Shown here one piece after another: positions 52,791 through 61,064 of a stretch of DNA of 64,000 bases. The stretch covers positions 1-64,000 of the forward strand of contig JBHJHE010000024.1 in the NCBI GenBank assembly GCA_050331095.1. The letters are read 5' to 3'. Source of the DNA: MED-G105 sp050331095. GTDB lineage: Bacteria > Pseudomonadota > Alphaproteobacteria > Caulobacterales > Parvularculaceae. The position numbers were made by a program, and so were the translations under genes. The number at the start of each line of letters is the position of its first letter. Positions within the stretch are counted from its first letter, which is position 1. The notes below the pieces were generated by a model, which was not told where the DNA came from, did not search any database, and saw only the letters and a program-made list of their open reading frames with translations.

Positions 52791-54119
52791 ATGCAGACGA
52801 ACTTCACCGAAGCGCAGCTTAAAGATCCGCAGACAGCTTATTCCGAGAGCGTCTTGCGGCGCTGCGTTCATTGCGGGTTTTGCACGGCGACGTGTCCGAC
52901 CTATCAGCTGCTGGGCGACGAACTCGATTCGCCGCGGGGGCGGATCTATCTCATCCAGCGGATGCTCGAGGAGGACGCGCCGCCTTCGGCGAAAACGGTG
53001 ACGCATCTGGATCGGTGCCTGTCATGCCTCGCCTGCGTGACGACGTGCCCGTCGGGCGTCGACTATATGCGGCTCATCGACCATGCGCGCGCGCATATCG
53101 AAGAGACGTACGCCCGTCCGCCCGCCGATCGCGCCTTCCGCGCGTTGCTGGCGACGGTTCTGCCGAACCCGCTGCTGTTTCGCCTGTCGCTTCGATGCGC
53201 CGCGCTCGCCCGGCCGTTTCGCCGCGCGTTCTCCGGCCGGTTGCGGGCGCTTCTTGATGCGGCGCCGAGCCGGCTCCCAAGTCCGGCCGCGGGCGGCGAC
53301 GCAACGACGCTGGCTGGCGGGTCGCGCAAGCGGGTGGCGCTCCTCACGGGCTGCGTGCAGCCGACATTGGCCCCGGAGATCAACGCCGCTACGATACGAC
53401 TGCTGACGAAAGTCGGGTGCGCCGTCGTCGTCGCGCCGGCGGCGTCGTGCTGCGGCGCGCTCGTCCACCATCTCGGCCGCGAAGAGGCGGCGCGCGAAAC
53501 CGCCCGTCGCAACGTCGCGGCTTGGAGCGCGGAAGTCGACAAGGGCGGCCTTGACGCGTTGATCGTCAACGCGTCGGGCTGCGGCACGATGGTCAAGGAC
53601 TACGGGACCTTGCTCGCGGACGATGCGGCGTACAAGGATCGCGCCGCCCGAATCGCCGCTATCGCCAAAGACGTCGTCGAGTTCCTCGATGAAGAAGACA
53701 TCGCGTTCGAGACGCCGCAGCGCGGCCGCGTCGCCTACCAGTCCGCCTGCTCCATGCAGCATGGTCAGGGGATCCGCTTGACGCCGCAAAAGCTGCTCCG
53801 CCGAGCGGGGTTCGACGTCGTCGAGCCGGCTGAAAGCCATCTGTGCTGCGGCTCCGCCGGCGCCTACAGCTTCCTGCAGCCGGAGATCGCCGGGCGCCTG
53901 CGGGACCGGAAGGCCGGCCATCTATCAGCGCTCAAGGCGGACATCGTCGCCAGCGGCAACATCGGTTGCATCACGCATCTTCGCGGCGCTGTCGAGGCGG
54001 AAATTCTTCACACGGTCCAGTTGCTCGACTGGGCCCATGGCGGGCCCGACCCGCGTCGTCGGCGCGGGTCTGACGCGTCCGCCGAGAACGTCTCAGAAGC
54101 GAAAGGGGACAGCCAATGA
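52791..54119 (+). CDS. glcF: Glycolate oxidase iron-sulfur subunit GlcF
   Basis: 442 residues. It passes electrons from GlcD/GlcE to the quinone pool. Two 4Fe-4S motifs are present (CVHCGFCTATCP at residues 25-36 and CLSCLACVTTCP), followed by two cysteine-rich CCG domains (AASCCGALVHHLG and SHLCCGSAGAYSFLQPEIAG). NASGCGTMVKDYG is also typical. The C-terminal tail is Arg/Ser rich. Its stop overlaps the ATG of the next gene (ATGA), tying a periplasmic enolase-type enzyme to this complex. Confidence 0.95.
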   Translation: MQTNFTEAQLKDPQTAYSESVLRRCVHCGFCTATCPTYQLLGDELDSPRGRIYLIQRMLEEDAPPSAKTVTHLDRCLSCLACVTTCPSGVDYMRLIDHARAHIEETYARPPADRAFRALLATVLPNPLLFRLSLRCAALARPFRRAFSGRLRALLDAAPSRLPSPAAGGDATTLAGGSRKRVALLTGCVQPTLAPEINAATIRLLTKVGCAVVVAPAASCCGALVHHLGREEAARETARRNVAAWSAEVDKGGLDALIVNASGCGTMVKDYGTLLADDAAYKDRAARIAAIAKDVVEFLDEEDIAFETPQRGRVAYQSACSMQHGQGIRLTPQKLLRRAGFDVVEPAESHLCCGSAGAYSFLQPEIAGRLRDRKAGHLSALKADIVASGNIGCITHLRGAVEAEILHTVQLLDWAHGGPDPRRRRGSDASAENVSEAKGDSQ

Positions 54120-55351
54120 AACGCGCCGAAATAGACCGTCGACGATTGATAACGGGCGCCGCCGCGGCTGGCGTCGGTCTCGTCGGCGTTGGGGTTTGCC
54201 GGGCCCAGGAGACCCGGGCGCCTGCCGGGTCCGACCTCGTCATCGACGAAATCAAGACGTATGTCATGGACGATGCGATTTTCGTCCGTGTCCGCGCAAA
54301 CTCGGGCGAAATCGGTTGGGGCGAGTGCGACGCCGGCAGCCATCAGGTGATGGAGGCCTTCATTCATTCCGAACACGCGCGCCGCGCCCTCGGCCGCGAT
54401 CCGTTCGACACCGAACCCATCTGGGACGAGATGTTCTACCGCTCCCATGACTTCGGGCCCGGCGGGGCGCTCTCGAATTCGATCGCCGGTATCGACATCG
54501 CGATCTGGGATCTGAAGGGCCGGATTCTCGACGCGCCGATCCACAAGCTGCTCGGCGGCGAGTATCGCAGTTCGCAACCCGTCTACGGGTCTTACGGAAC
54601 GGGTCGCTGGGAGAAGCTCACCAAGAAGGAGGCCGTCGCCCAGGCCGTCAAATTCGTCAAGCGAGGGTTTCGCACCGTCAAGTGCCGTATGCAGATCCGC
54701 GAAGACCATCTGAACCCGACGAATGACCGAACCCTCGAATACGTCGACGCGATCGAGCGCGAAATCGGATCAGATGCGGAGCTCTTCGTAGACATCAACA
54801 ACGGCTATACGGCGGCGCGCGCCATCGAAGTAGGCCGCGTCCTGCAGGACAAATACGGGCACAGATTTTACGAAGAGCCGTGTTCGGATCAGAATCACGT
54901 CGAGACCGCCGAGGTCGTCCGCGCGCTCGACCTCGGCGTCCTCGCCGGCGAAAAAGAGTACACGATCTGGCAGCTCGACGAGCTCATCAGGTACGCGAAC
55001 CCCGACTATCTCAATTCGGACGTCATAAAGGCGGGCGGGATCACGATCATGGACAAGATCGCGACGCTCGCCCAGGCGCGGCAAAAGCCGATGATCCTCC
55101 ACAATACGCGCCCGACGATCTCGACGGCGGCGTCGCTTCAGCTTGTGGCGTCGATGCCGACGGTGGGGCCTTTCTTCGAGTTCCCGGACGTCGACCGGTT
55201 CCCCGAACAGATCGGCGTCGTGAAGAACTATCTCGACTACGCCGACGGCGAAATTCGCGTGCCGCAGGGGCCGGGCCTTGGGATGGAGATCGACGAGGAG
55301 AAGGTCGTGGCGCGCGCGTCGTCGGTGAAGGCGTCGACGCTCGACGATTAG
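54116..55351 (+). CDS. Second Tat-exported mandelate-racemase/enolase-superfamily enzyme
   Basis: 411 residues. It starts in the glcF stop (ATGA). IDRRRLITGAAAAGVGLVGV is a twin-arginine signal. The catalytic layout has Lys189 and Arg191 (TVKCRMQ, KxR instead of KxK), metal ligands Asp226, Glu253 and Glu279, and His329 (ILHNTRPTIS). SIAGIDIAIWDLKGRILDAP and HKLLGGEYRS are family blocks. Lys plus His suggests an acid-sugar dehydratase or epimerase. The substrate is unknown, and the TtuC-like gene that overlaps its 3' end makes tartrate-like acids worth testing. It differs clearly from the first Tat-exported member at 41888, so the two are not recent duplicates. Confidence 0.85.
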   Translation: MKRAEIDRRRLITGAAAAGVGLVGVGVCRAQETRAPAGSDLVIDEIKTYVMDDAIFVRVRANSGEIGWGECDAGSHQVMEAFIHSEHARRALGRDPFDTEPIWDEMFYRSHDFGPGGALSNSIAGIDIAIWDLKGRILDAPIHKLLGGEYRSSQPVYGSYGTGRWEKLTKKEAVAQAVKFVKRGFRTVKCRMQIREDHLNPTNDRTLEYVDAIEREIGSDAELFVDINNGYTAARAIEVGRVLQDKYGHRFYEEPCSDQNHVETAEVVRALDLGVLAGEKEYTIWQLDELIRYANPDYLNSDVIKAGGITIMDKIATLAQARQKPMILHNTRPTISTAASLQLVASMPTVGPFFEFPDVDRFPEQIGVVKNYLDYADGEIRVPQGPGLGMEIDEEKVVARASSVKASTLDD

Positions 55352-56412
55352 CGGACCGCGTCGGCGATCGCCCGGCCAAGATCGGTCGTCGACGCGGTTC
55401 CGCCGAGGTCAGGCGTGCGCGCCTCGCCTGAGGCGAGGACCTCCTCGATCGCTCGCACAACCGCGTTCGCCGCGTCGGCGCGCCCCAGATGCTCCAGCAT
55501 CATCGCGCCGGACCAGATCTGTCCGATCGGGTTGGCGACGCCCTTTCCGGCGATGTCCGGCGCGCTGCCGTGGACCGGCTCGAACATGGAGGGGCCCTCC
55601 CGCTCCGGATTGACGTTGGCCGCCGGCGCGATCCCGATCGTGCCGGCGACGGCGGGGCCGAGGTCGGAGAGGATGTCGCCGAAGAGATTGGAGCCGACGA
55701 CGACGTCAAACCAGTCCGGATGCAGAACGAAATGGGCGGTGAGGATGTCGACGTGGTAGGCGTCGACGGTGACGTCCGGGTAGGACGCTTTCATCGCTTC
55801 GACGCGCTCGTCCCAGAACGGCATCGTGTGGACGACGCCGTTCGACTTGGTCGCGCTCGCCAGGCGTTTTCGCGGCCTGGAACGCGCGAGGTCGAACGCG
55901 TACTTCAGAACGCGGTCAACGCCGCGCCGCGTGAAGACCGATTCCTGAACGGCGGCTTCGTCCGGCGTCCCCGAATAGAGCCGGCCGCCGATTTCGGAGT
56001 ACTCGCCTTCGTTGTTCTCGCGCACGATCCAGAAATCGATGTCCGCCGCGGTGCGGTTCTTGAGCGGCGTTTCGACGCCGTCGAATAGCCGAACGGGCCG
56101 CAGGTTCACGTATTGCCGAAACGTCCGGCGGATGGGAATGAGAAGGCCCCAGAGCGAGACGTGGTCCGGCACGCCCGGATAGCCCACGGCTCCGAGGTAG
56201 ATCGCGTCGAAGGCTCGCAGCTGGTCGAGCCCGTCCGCCGGCATCATACGGCCAGTCTTGGCGTAGTGGGCGCAGCTCCAGTCGAACTGCGTCCACTCAA
56301 GGGCGAAGCCATAGCGGCCGGCGGCCGCTTCCAGCGCGCGATCGCCCTCAGGAACGACCTCCTGACCGACGCCGTCGCCGGGGATGAGCGCGATTTTGAA
56401 CCGCGCGCTCAC
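55348..56412 (-). CDS. Tartrate dehydrogenase/decarboxylase or D-malate dehydrogenase (TtuC/DmlA family)
   Basis: 354 residues of the isopropylmalate/isocitrate dehydrogenase fold. It should oxidatively decarboxylate D-malate or tartrate with NAD. Motifs: ALIPGDGVGQEVVPEG, DHVSLWGLLIPIRRTFRQYV and NLRPVRLFDGVETPL (the tartrate/D-malate branch rather than LeuB), RENNEGEYSEIGGRLYSG, TKSNGVVHTMPFWDERV and GSNLFGDILSDLGPAVAGTI. Its ATG overlaps the GH2 stop (ATGA), so it is co-transcribed with a glycosidase, an unusual pairing. It meets the enolase gene tail to tail with a 4-base overlap. Confidence 0.9.
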   Translation of the reverse strand: MSARFKIALIPGDGVGQEVVPEGDRALEAAAGRYGFALEWTQFDWSCAHYAKTGRMMPADGLDQLRAFDAIYLGAVGYPGVPDHVSLWGLLIPIRRTFRQYVNLRPVRLFDGVETPLKNRTAADIDFWIVRENNEGEYSEIGGRLYSGTPDEAAVQESVFTRRGVDRVLKYAFDLARSRPRKRLASATKSNGVVHTMPFWDERVEAMKASYPDVTVDAYHVDILTAHFVLHPDWFDVVVGSNLFGDILSDLGPAVAGTIGIAPAANVNPEREGPSMFEPVHGSAPDIAGKGVANPIGQIWSGAMMLEHLGRADAANAVVRAIEEVLASGEARTPDLGGTASTTDLGRAIADAVR

Positions 56413-58316
56413 TCCTCGCCGGGTCGGCCGGCCTCCGCGGCCGCGGCGTGCGGGCCGTCATAGGACGCATACCAATTTTTCAGCGTTTCGAACGCCGGCT
56501 TCTTCTCGCCCGTCTCGCTGATGAGCCCCATCCGGTTCCAGTAGCTCTGGAAGCGCGGGTGCCAGCGGCGCGGCGAACGGAAGTCCTTCAAGATCCAGGG
56601 CGAGATGCCGGCGAGGAAGGGGATCTCCTCGGCCATTTTCAGCGTGACCTCATAGAACGCCCGCTGGTGCTCCTCGGTGAAACGCTCAAGGCGCTCGCCG
56701 TGAAAGTCTTTCAGGGCGCCAGCCCCGAACTCGGAGAACATCATCGGCTTGTCATAGGGCGTGCGCCAGCGGACCCCCGGCACCTCGTCAAGGGTGCGCT
56801 CGCCGTACCAGCCCTCGTATTCATTGACCGCGAGGATATCGAGATGTTCTCCCAACGGATCATCTACGATGAACGTATCGTCGCCCTCCGACGTGTTTCG
56901 GTTGAGCGCGGCTGAGACGAGACGCGTGTCGTCGTGGCTTTTGACGAAGTCAATGAGATTCTTCAGGAACTCGTTGCGCTGCGTCGAGATCGGCGTTTCG
57001 TTGGCGACGCCCCAGATCGCGATCGACGCCCGGTTGTAGTCGCGGTTGATCGTGTCTTTGTACATCCGGTTGGCCACCGCGATCGTATGCGGATTGTCGT
57101 AGCTGATCTCCTCCCAGTAGATCGGGATCTCGCTCCAGACGAGAAGGCCAAGCTCGTCGGCAACGCGCAAGGTTCGCTCATTGTGCGGATAATGAGAGAG
57201 GCGAACGAAGTTGGCGCCGAGCTCTTTCGCTGCGCCGAGAAGCTTGCGCGCGTCGTCGAAGGTCATCTTGCGTCCGCCGTCGGGGCCGATGGGCTCCTCA
57301 TGCACGCTGATCCCTTTGAGGAAGATCGGCGCGCCGTTGAGCCGCACCTCCTGGCCGGAAACGGAGACGGTGCGAAAGCCGATCTTGTCGGCGATCTTGG
57401 CGCCGCCGTCGATCGCGACGGAGACGTCGTAGAGCCGTGGCGCGTTGGGCGACCAGCGCTCGAGGTTTTCGACGGGAACGTCGAACGCGGCGTCGCCCTT
57501 GCGGTCCGTCTTGAGGCTGAGGGACAGCTGCAATTCGGGAATCTCGACCCGAACGGCCCGGTTCGCTTTCGCGTCGCCCTCGACCCGCACGCTGCCGTAG
57601 ATGCGTTCGACGCCGCCGAGCTCCCGCAGGCCCAGGCGGTAGTCGTGAACGTAGGTCAGCGGCGTCGACACCAGATGGACCGGGCGCGTGATCCCGCCAT
57701 AGTTCATCCAGTCTTAGTAAAAGCTCGGCACGGAGGTTTCGTCGTGCATGCTGTCGACGGCGACGACGAGCGTGTTCTCGCCCTCCTGCACGGCTTCGGT
57801 CACGTCGAAGGCGAACGGCGAAAACCCGCCCTCGTGGACGCCGAGCGCCTCGCCGTTCAGGAAGACCTTCGTCCAATAGTTCGCGCCCTCGAAGTAAAGT
57901 AAGTAACGCCGGCCGTCTTTCAGCTCCGGCGTGAACTTGCGGTTGTACCAGACGACGCTTTCGTACCAGAAAAGCTTGTCGTCCTGCGTGTTCCAGTCGC
58001 CCGGCACGGCGAGCGTCGGCGCCGACGACCACTCGTACTCGATGAGTTCCTCCTTCGGCGGCGTGCGGTCGTTCTGGAAGTCCCGCCGGTAGGTCGGCTT
58101 GCGCAACGCCGCGCGCATGGGATCGACGAGATAGGACCAGTCGCCGTCGAGGGTGACGACGTCGCGGGCGAGCACGTTCGTCAGCGGCGAGGGGGCCTCG
58201 ACGTCGGGCGTTGGGCGCTCGTATCGGGGAACGGCCTCGACCGAGTACTGCGCGCCGGCCTCGACGCCGACGAGGCTCAACAGCGCGGCGGCGAACATGC
58301 CTAAGCGTTTGATCAT
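56409..58316 (-). pseudogene. Family GH2 beta-glycosidase gene interrupted by one in-frame TAA
   Basis: As one frame from the ATG at 58316 it encodes about 635 codons, a normal GH2 (beta-glucuronidase/galactosidase-like) enzyme. A signal peptide (GMFAAALLSLVGVEAGAQ) is followed by the sugar-binding jelly roll (LTLD-type core near residue 55, YLLYFEGANYWTKVFLNGE), an immunoglobulin-like domain and the TIM barrel with GANFVRLSHYPHNE, WGVANETP (acid/base Glu440) and MMFSEFGAGA (nucleophile Glu529). Codon 201 is TAA (57714-57716) between VPSFY and DWMNYGGITRPV, the most conserved part of the jelly roll. The frame is open on both sides. Both catalytic Glu residues are past the stop, so without read-through no active enzyme is made from the first start. 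GGAG precedes the ATG. Confidence 0.88.
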
Positions 58317-58386
58317 TCGCTTCTCTCCATCATGGCGGGGGGCGTCGCTTCTGCGAGTCGCCGGGCGCGTCGCTGGCGCGCCCTAA

Positions 58387-58403
58387 AATTGGTCAGTCAG
58401 ATA
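58387..58403 (+). promoter_or_regulatory. GntR/FadR-type operator in the GH2/gntR divergent promoter
   Basis: AATTGGTCAGTCAGATA has the exact AATTGGTCA half-site. It lies 71 bases upstream of the GH2 start and about 200 upstream of the gntR start, as expected for a regulator that controls itself and its neighbour. Confidence 0.6.
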
Positions 58404-58420
58404 CGAACGCATTATCGGAG

Positions 58421-58437
58421 AATTGGCCGGACAGCGC
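58421..58437 (+). promoter_or_regulatory. Second, weaker GntR/FadR-type site near gntR
   Basis: AATTGGCCGGACAGCGC shares AATTGG and a partial right half (ACAG) with the other sites. It starts 34 bases after the site at 58387, about three helical turns, on the gntR side. Confidence 0.4.
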
Positions 58438-58605
58438 GTCCGGCACAAGGGCTTTCCACCGCGCGGCGCGGACCGGTCCTTGCGATGCGTCCGATTTCGA
58501 TCGGTCTTTGCCGTATGGTGAAACATGAGCCGGGGTCGGGCGCCGGATCTTGCCTTGGCGCGGCCGGCGGTTAATTCAGACAGCGCCCAAAGGCGTCGGT
58601 GGCGG

Positions 58606-59403
58606 ATGAAAACGAAAACGGGTCTCTTGAAGTCTCTCGCGTTGCCCGAGGCGGCCGGCGTCAAGCGGCTTTACCAGCAGGTGGCTGAAGCGCTGCTCGA
58701 CGATATCGCCGGCGGCGCTTATCGGCCGGGAGATCGCCTTCCCGGCGAACGCGAGCTTGCGAGCCGCCTCGGCGGCAGCCGACCCACCGTGCGCGAAGCG
58801 ATTATCGCCCTGGAGATCGGCGGCGTCGTCGACGTGCGCAACGGCTCTGGCGTTTACGTCAAGAACCCCACGGTTTCGCACCCCCTGGCGCTAGAACTCG
58901 ACATCGGCCCATTCGAACTCATGGAGGCCCGCGCGCTTTTCGAGGGCGAGGCGGCGGCGCTCGCAGCGCGATGCATCAAGGACGAAGAGGTGGAGGCGCT
59001 CAAAGAAGCGATCGACGCGATGGTCGAGGAGAACAAACAGCCCCGCCACCGCGAGACCGCCGACCGTCGTTTTCACCTTTTGATCGCAGAGGCGACGCGC
59101 AACAGCGCGGTGCGGAAGGTGGTCTTCGATCTCTGGGAGGTGCGCGAAGCGTCGGCCCTGACCGCGCGCATGCTCGACGAGGTCCGCAAGAACGGCTGGA
59201 AGCCCCGCATCGCCGAGCATCGCGCGATCTTCGATGCGATCTCGGCGCGCGATCCGAACGCGGCGCGCAAGGCGATGCGCGACCACATGGCGCGCGTTAT
59301 CGATCAGTTGCTGACGTCGACGGAGGTGGAGGCGATCAGCGAGGCGAAGCGCAAGATCTCCGAAAATCGGCAACGTTTCACCGAAAATCTCGAACTCCAG
59401 TAA
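58606..59403 (+). CDS. GntR-family regulator, FadR subfamily (FCD domain); probable master regulator of the uronate genes
   Basis: 265 residues. The N-terminal winged helix (LYQQVAEALLDDIAGGAYRP, GERELASRLGGSRPTVREAI, GVVDVRNGSGVYVKNP) is joined to an all-helical FCD domain with metal-ligand candidates Asp/His in ADRRFHLLIAEA, His in AEHRAIFDAI and His in MRDHMARVI. FadR-subfamily proteins bind TNGTnnnACNA palindromes, the form repeated in front of the uronate operons here. Homologues sense hexuronates or keto-deoxy acids. I chose the ATG at 58606. An upstream extension is not protein-like. It is divergent from GH2. Confidence 0.92.
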   Translation: MKTKTGLLKSLALPEAAGVKRLYQQVAEALLDDIAGGAYRPGDRLPGERELASRLGGSRPTVREAIIALEIGGVVDVRNGSGVYVKNPTVSHPLALELDIGPFELMEARALFEGEAAALAARCIKDEEVEALKEAIDAMVEENKQPRHRETADRRFHLLIAEATRNSAVRKVVFDLWEVREASALTARMLDEVRKNGWKPRIAEHRAIFDAISARDPNAARKAMRDHMARVIDQLLTSTEVEAISEAKRKISENRQRFTENLELQ

Positions 59404-59439
59404 GCCGCGTTGCGGGAACGAGGATCGCGACCCTTGCGG

Positions 59440-59458
59440 CGTTCCGTCTTGCGGAACG
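59440..59458. promoter_or_regulatory. IclR-type palindrome upstream of the aldehyde dehydrogenase gene
   Basis: CGTTCCGTCTTGCGGAACG is a 19-base palindrome with perfect 7-bp arms around TCTTG. It lies 78 bases upstream of the aldehyde dehydrogenase start. A degenerate direct relative, TTGCGGGAACGA, occurs at 59410-59421. Confidence 0.6.
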
Positions 59459-59536
59459 AACGCCGTCGCGCCGCTCGCGGCGCCGCCCGTCGAGGCTACC
59501 CTTCCGCGATCACCGCCGCGCGAAGGGAGAAACCTC

Positions 59537-61057
59537 ATGAACATGCACGTCACGATCGACAGCACGCTCGGCAAGGCGTCGCAAAAAGTGCGCGAGTGGC
59601 TGGCGACGCCGCGGCGCATGCTGATCGACGGCGAGTGGGTCGCCGCGCAGTCGGGCAAGACCTTCGACGTCCTCGATCCGGCGTCGGCGATGAAAATCGC
59701 GAGCGTCGCAGAAGGCGACAAAGCCGACGTCGAGCTCGCCGTCGCGGCGGCGCGCGCGGCTTTCGACGACGGTCCGTGGCGCCGCATGACGCCCTCGGCC
59801 CGCGGCCGGATCGTCCACAAGATCGGCGATCTCATCGCCGACAACATGGACGAGCTGGCGGAGCTTGAAAGCCTCGACAACGGCAAGCCCGTGGCGGTGG
59901 CACGCGCGGCGGACGTGACGCTGGCGGCGGACATGTTCCATTACATGTCCGGCTGGGCGACCAAACTGCACGGCAAATCGATCCCGCTTTCGAATTTGGC
60001 CGCCCCCGGAGAATACGTGTCCTACACGCGGCCGGAGCCGGTAGGCGTCGTCGGGCAGATCATCCCCTGGAACTTCCCCCTGCTGATGGCCGCTTGGAAG
60101 CTGGCGCCGGCGCTCGCCACGGGCTGCGCCGTCGTCCTCAAGGTCGCGGAGGAGACGCCCCTCTCCGCGCTTCGCCTTGGCGAGCTCTTGCTGGAGGCGG
60201 GCGTGCCGAAAGGCGTCGTCAACATCGTGCCGGGCTTCGGCGAAACGGCGGGCGCGGCGCTCGCGGCGGACCCGCGCGTCAACAAAGTCGCCTTCACCGG
60301 TTCGACGGAGGTCGGCAAGCTGATCGTCCGGGCCGCGTCGAACGACCTGAAGCGGGTGAGCCTCGAGCTTGGCGGCAAGTCCCCCAACATCGTTTTCGAC
60401 GACGCCGATATCGACGCGACGATCGCCGGCGCCGCCGCCGGGATCTTTTTCAACCATGGCCAGTGCTGCAACGCGGGCTCGCGCCTGTTCGTCCAAGAGA
60501 GCGTGTTCGACCGCGTCGTCGAGGGCGTCTCGCGGAACGCGAAAGGCATCAAGATCGGCGTCGGCATGGAGGCCGACACGGAAATGGGGCCGCTGGTCTC
60601 GAAGGCCCAGTTCGATCGCGTGACCGGATATCTCGACGCCGGCCGGGAGGAGGGCGCCCGGGCGCGCGTCGGCGGCGCGGGCTTCGACGGACCCGGCTAC
60701 TTCGTCGAACCCACGGTTTTCGTCGACACGAAGCCGGACATGAAAGTCGTCAGGGAAGAGATATTCGGGCCCGTTCTCGTCGCCGTTCCCTTCAAGGAGC
60801 TTGACGACGACCTTATTCGCGACGCGAACGATTCGCTCTTCGGTCTCGCCGCCGGCGTGTGGACGCGCGACATCGCCAAGGCGAACCGCGTCGCGAACCG
60901 GTTGGAGAGCGGCACGGTCTGGATCAACTGCTACCATGTGTTCGACGCCGCGCTGCCGTTCGGCGGCTACAAACAGTCCGGCTGGGGGCGAGAGATGGGC
61001 GAGGCCGTGCTCCACAACTATCTTGAGCAAAAAGCGATCACGGCCCGGATCGCGTAG
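59537..61057 (+). CDS. NAD(P)-dependent aldehyde dehydrogenase
   Basis: 506 residues, cytoplasmic. It oxidises an aldehyde to the acid. Family blocks are complete: GQIIPWNFPLLMAAWKLAPA, FTGSTEVGKLI (coenzyme binding), LELGGKSPNIVFDDAD with Glu277, and FNHGQCCNAGSRLFV with catalytic Cys311. The sequence is nearest to the betaine/phenylacetaldehyde-type branch, so substrate is open. In this setting a glycolaldehyde- or semialdehyde-type substrate is possible. AGGGAG precedes the ATG. It follows gntR by 133 bases and has its own IclR-type palindrome upstream, so it may belong to the organic-acid regulon rather than the uronate one. Confidence 0.92.
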   Translation: MNMHVTIDSTLGKASQKVREWLATPRRMLIDGEWVAAQSGKTFDVLDPASAMKIASVAEGDKADVELAVAAARAAFDDGPWRRMTPSARGRIVHKIGDLIADNMDELAELESLDNGKPVAVARAADVTLAADMFHYMSGWATKLHGKSIPLSNLAAPGEYVSYTRPEPVGVVGQIIPWNFPLLMAAWKLAPALATGCAVVLKVAEETPLSALRLGELLLEAGVPKGVVNIVPGFGETAGAALAADPRVNKVAFTGSTEVGKLIVRAASNDLKRVSLELGGKSPNIVFDDADIDATIAGAAAGIFFNHGQCCNAGSRLFVQESVFDRVVEGVSRNAKGIKIGVGMEADTEMGPLVSKAQFDRVTGYLDAGREEGARARVGGAGFDGPGYFVEPTVFVDTKPDMKVVREEIFGPVLVAVPFKELDDDLIRDANDSLFGLAAGVWTRDIAKANRVANRLESGTVWINCYHVFDAALPFGGYKQSGWGREMGEAVLHNYLEQKAITARIA

Positions 61058-61064
61058 ACGGATC

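Noticed and set aside
60801..61064. Upstream extension of the CapA-like gene
   Set aside because: It would overlap the aldehyde dehydrogenase end in another frame and has no protein character. The GTG at 61065 is followed directly by a signal peptide.
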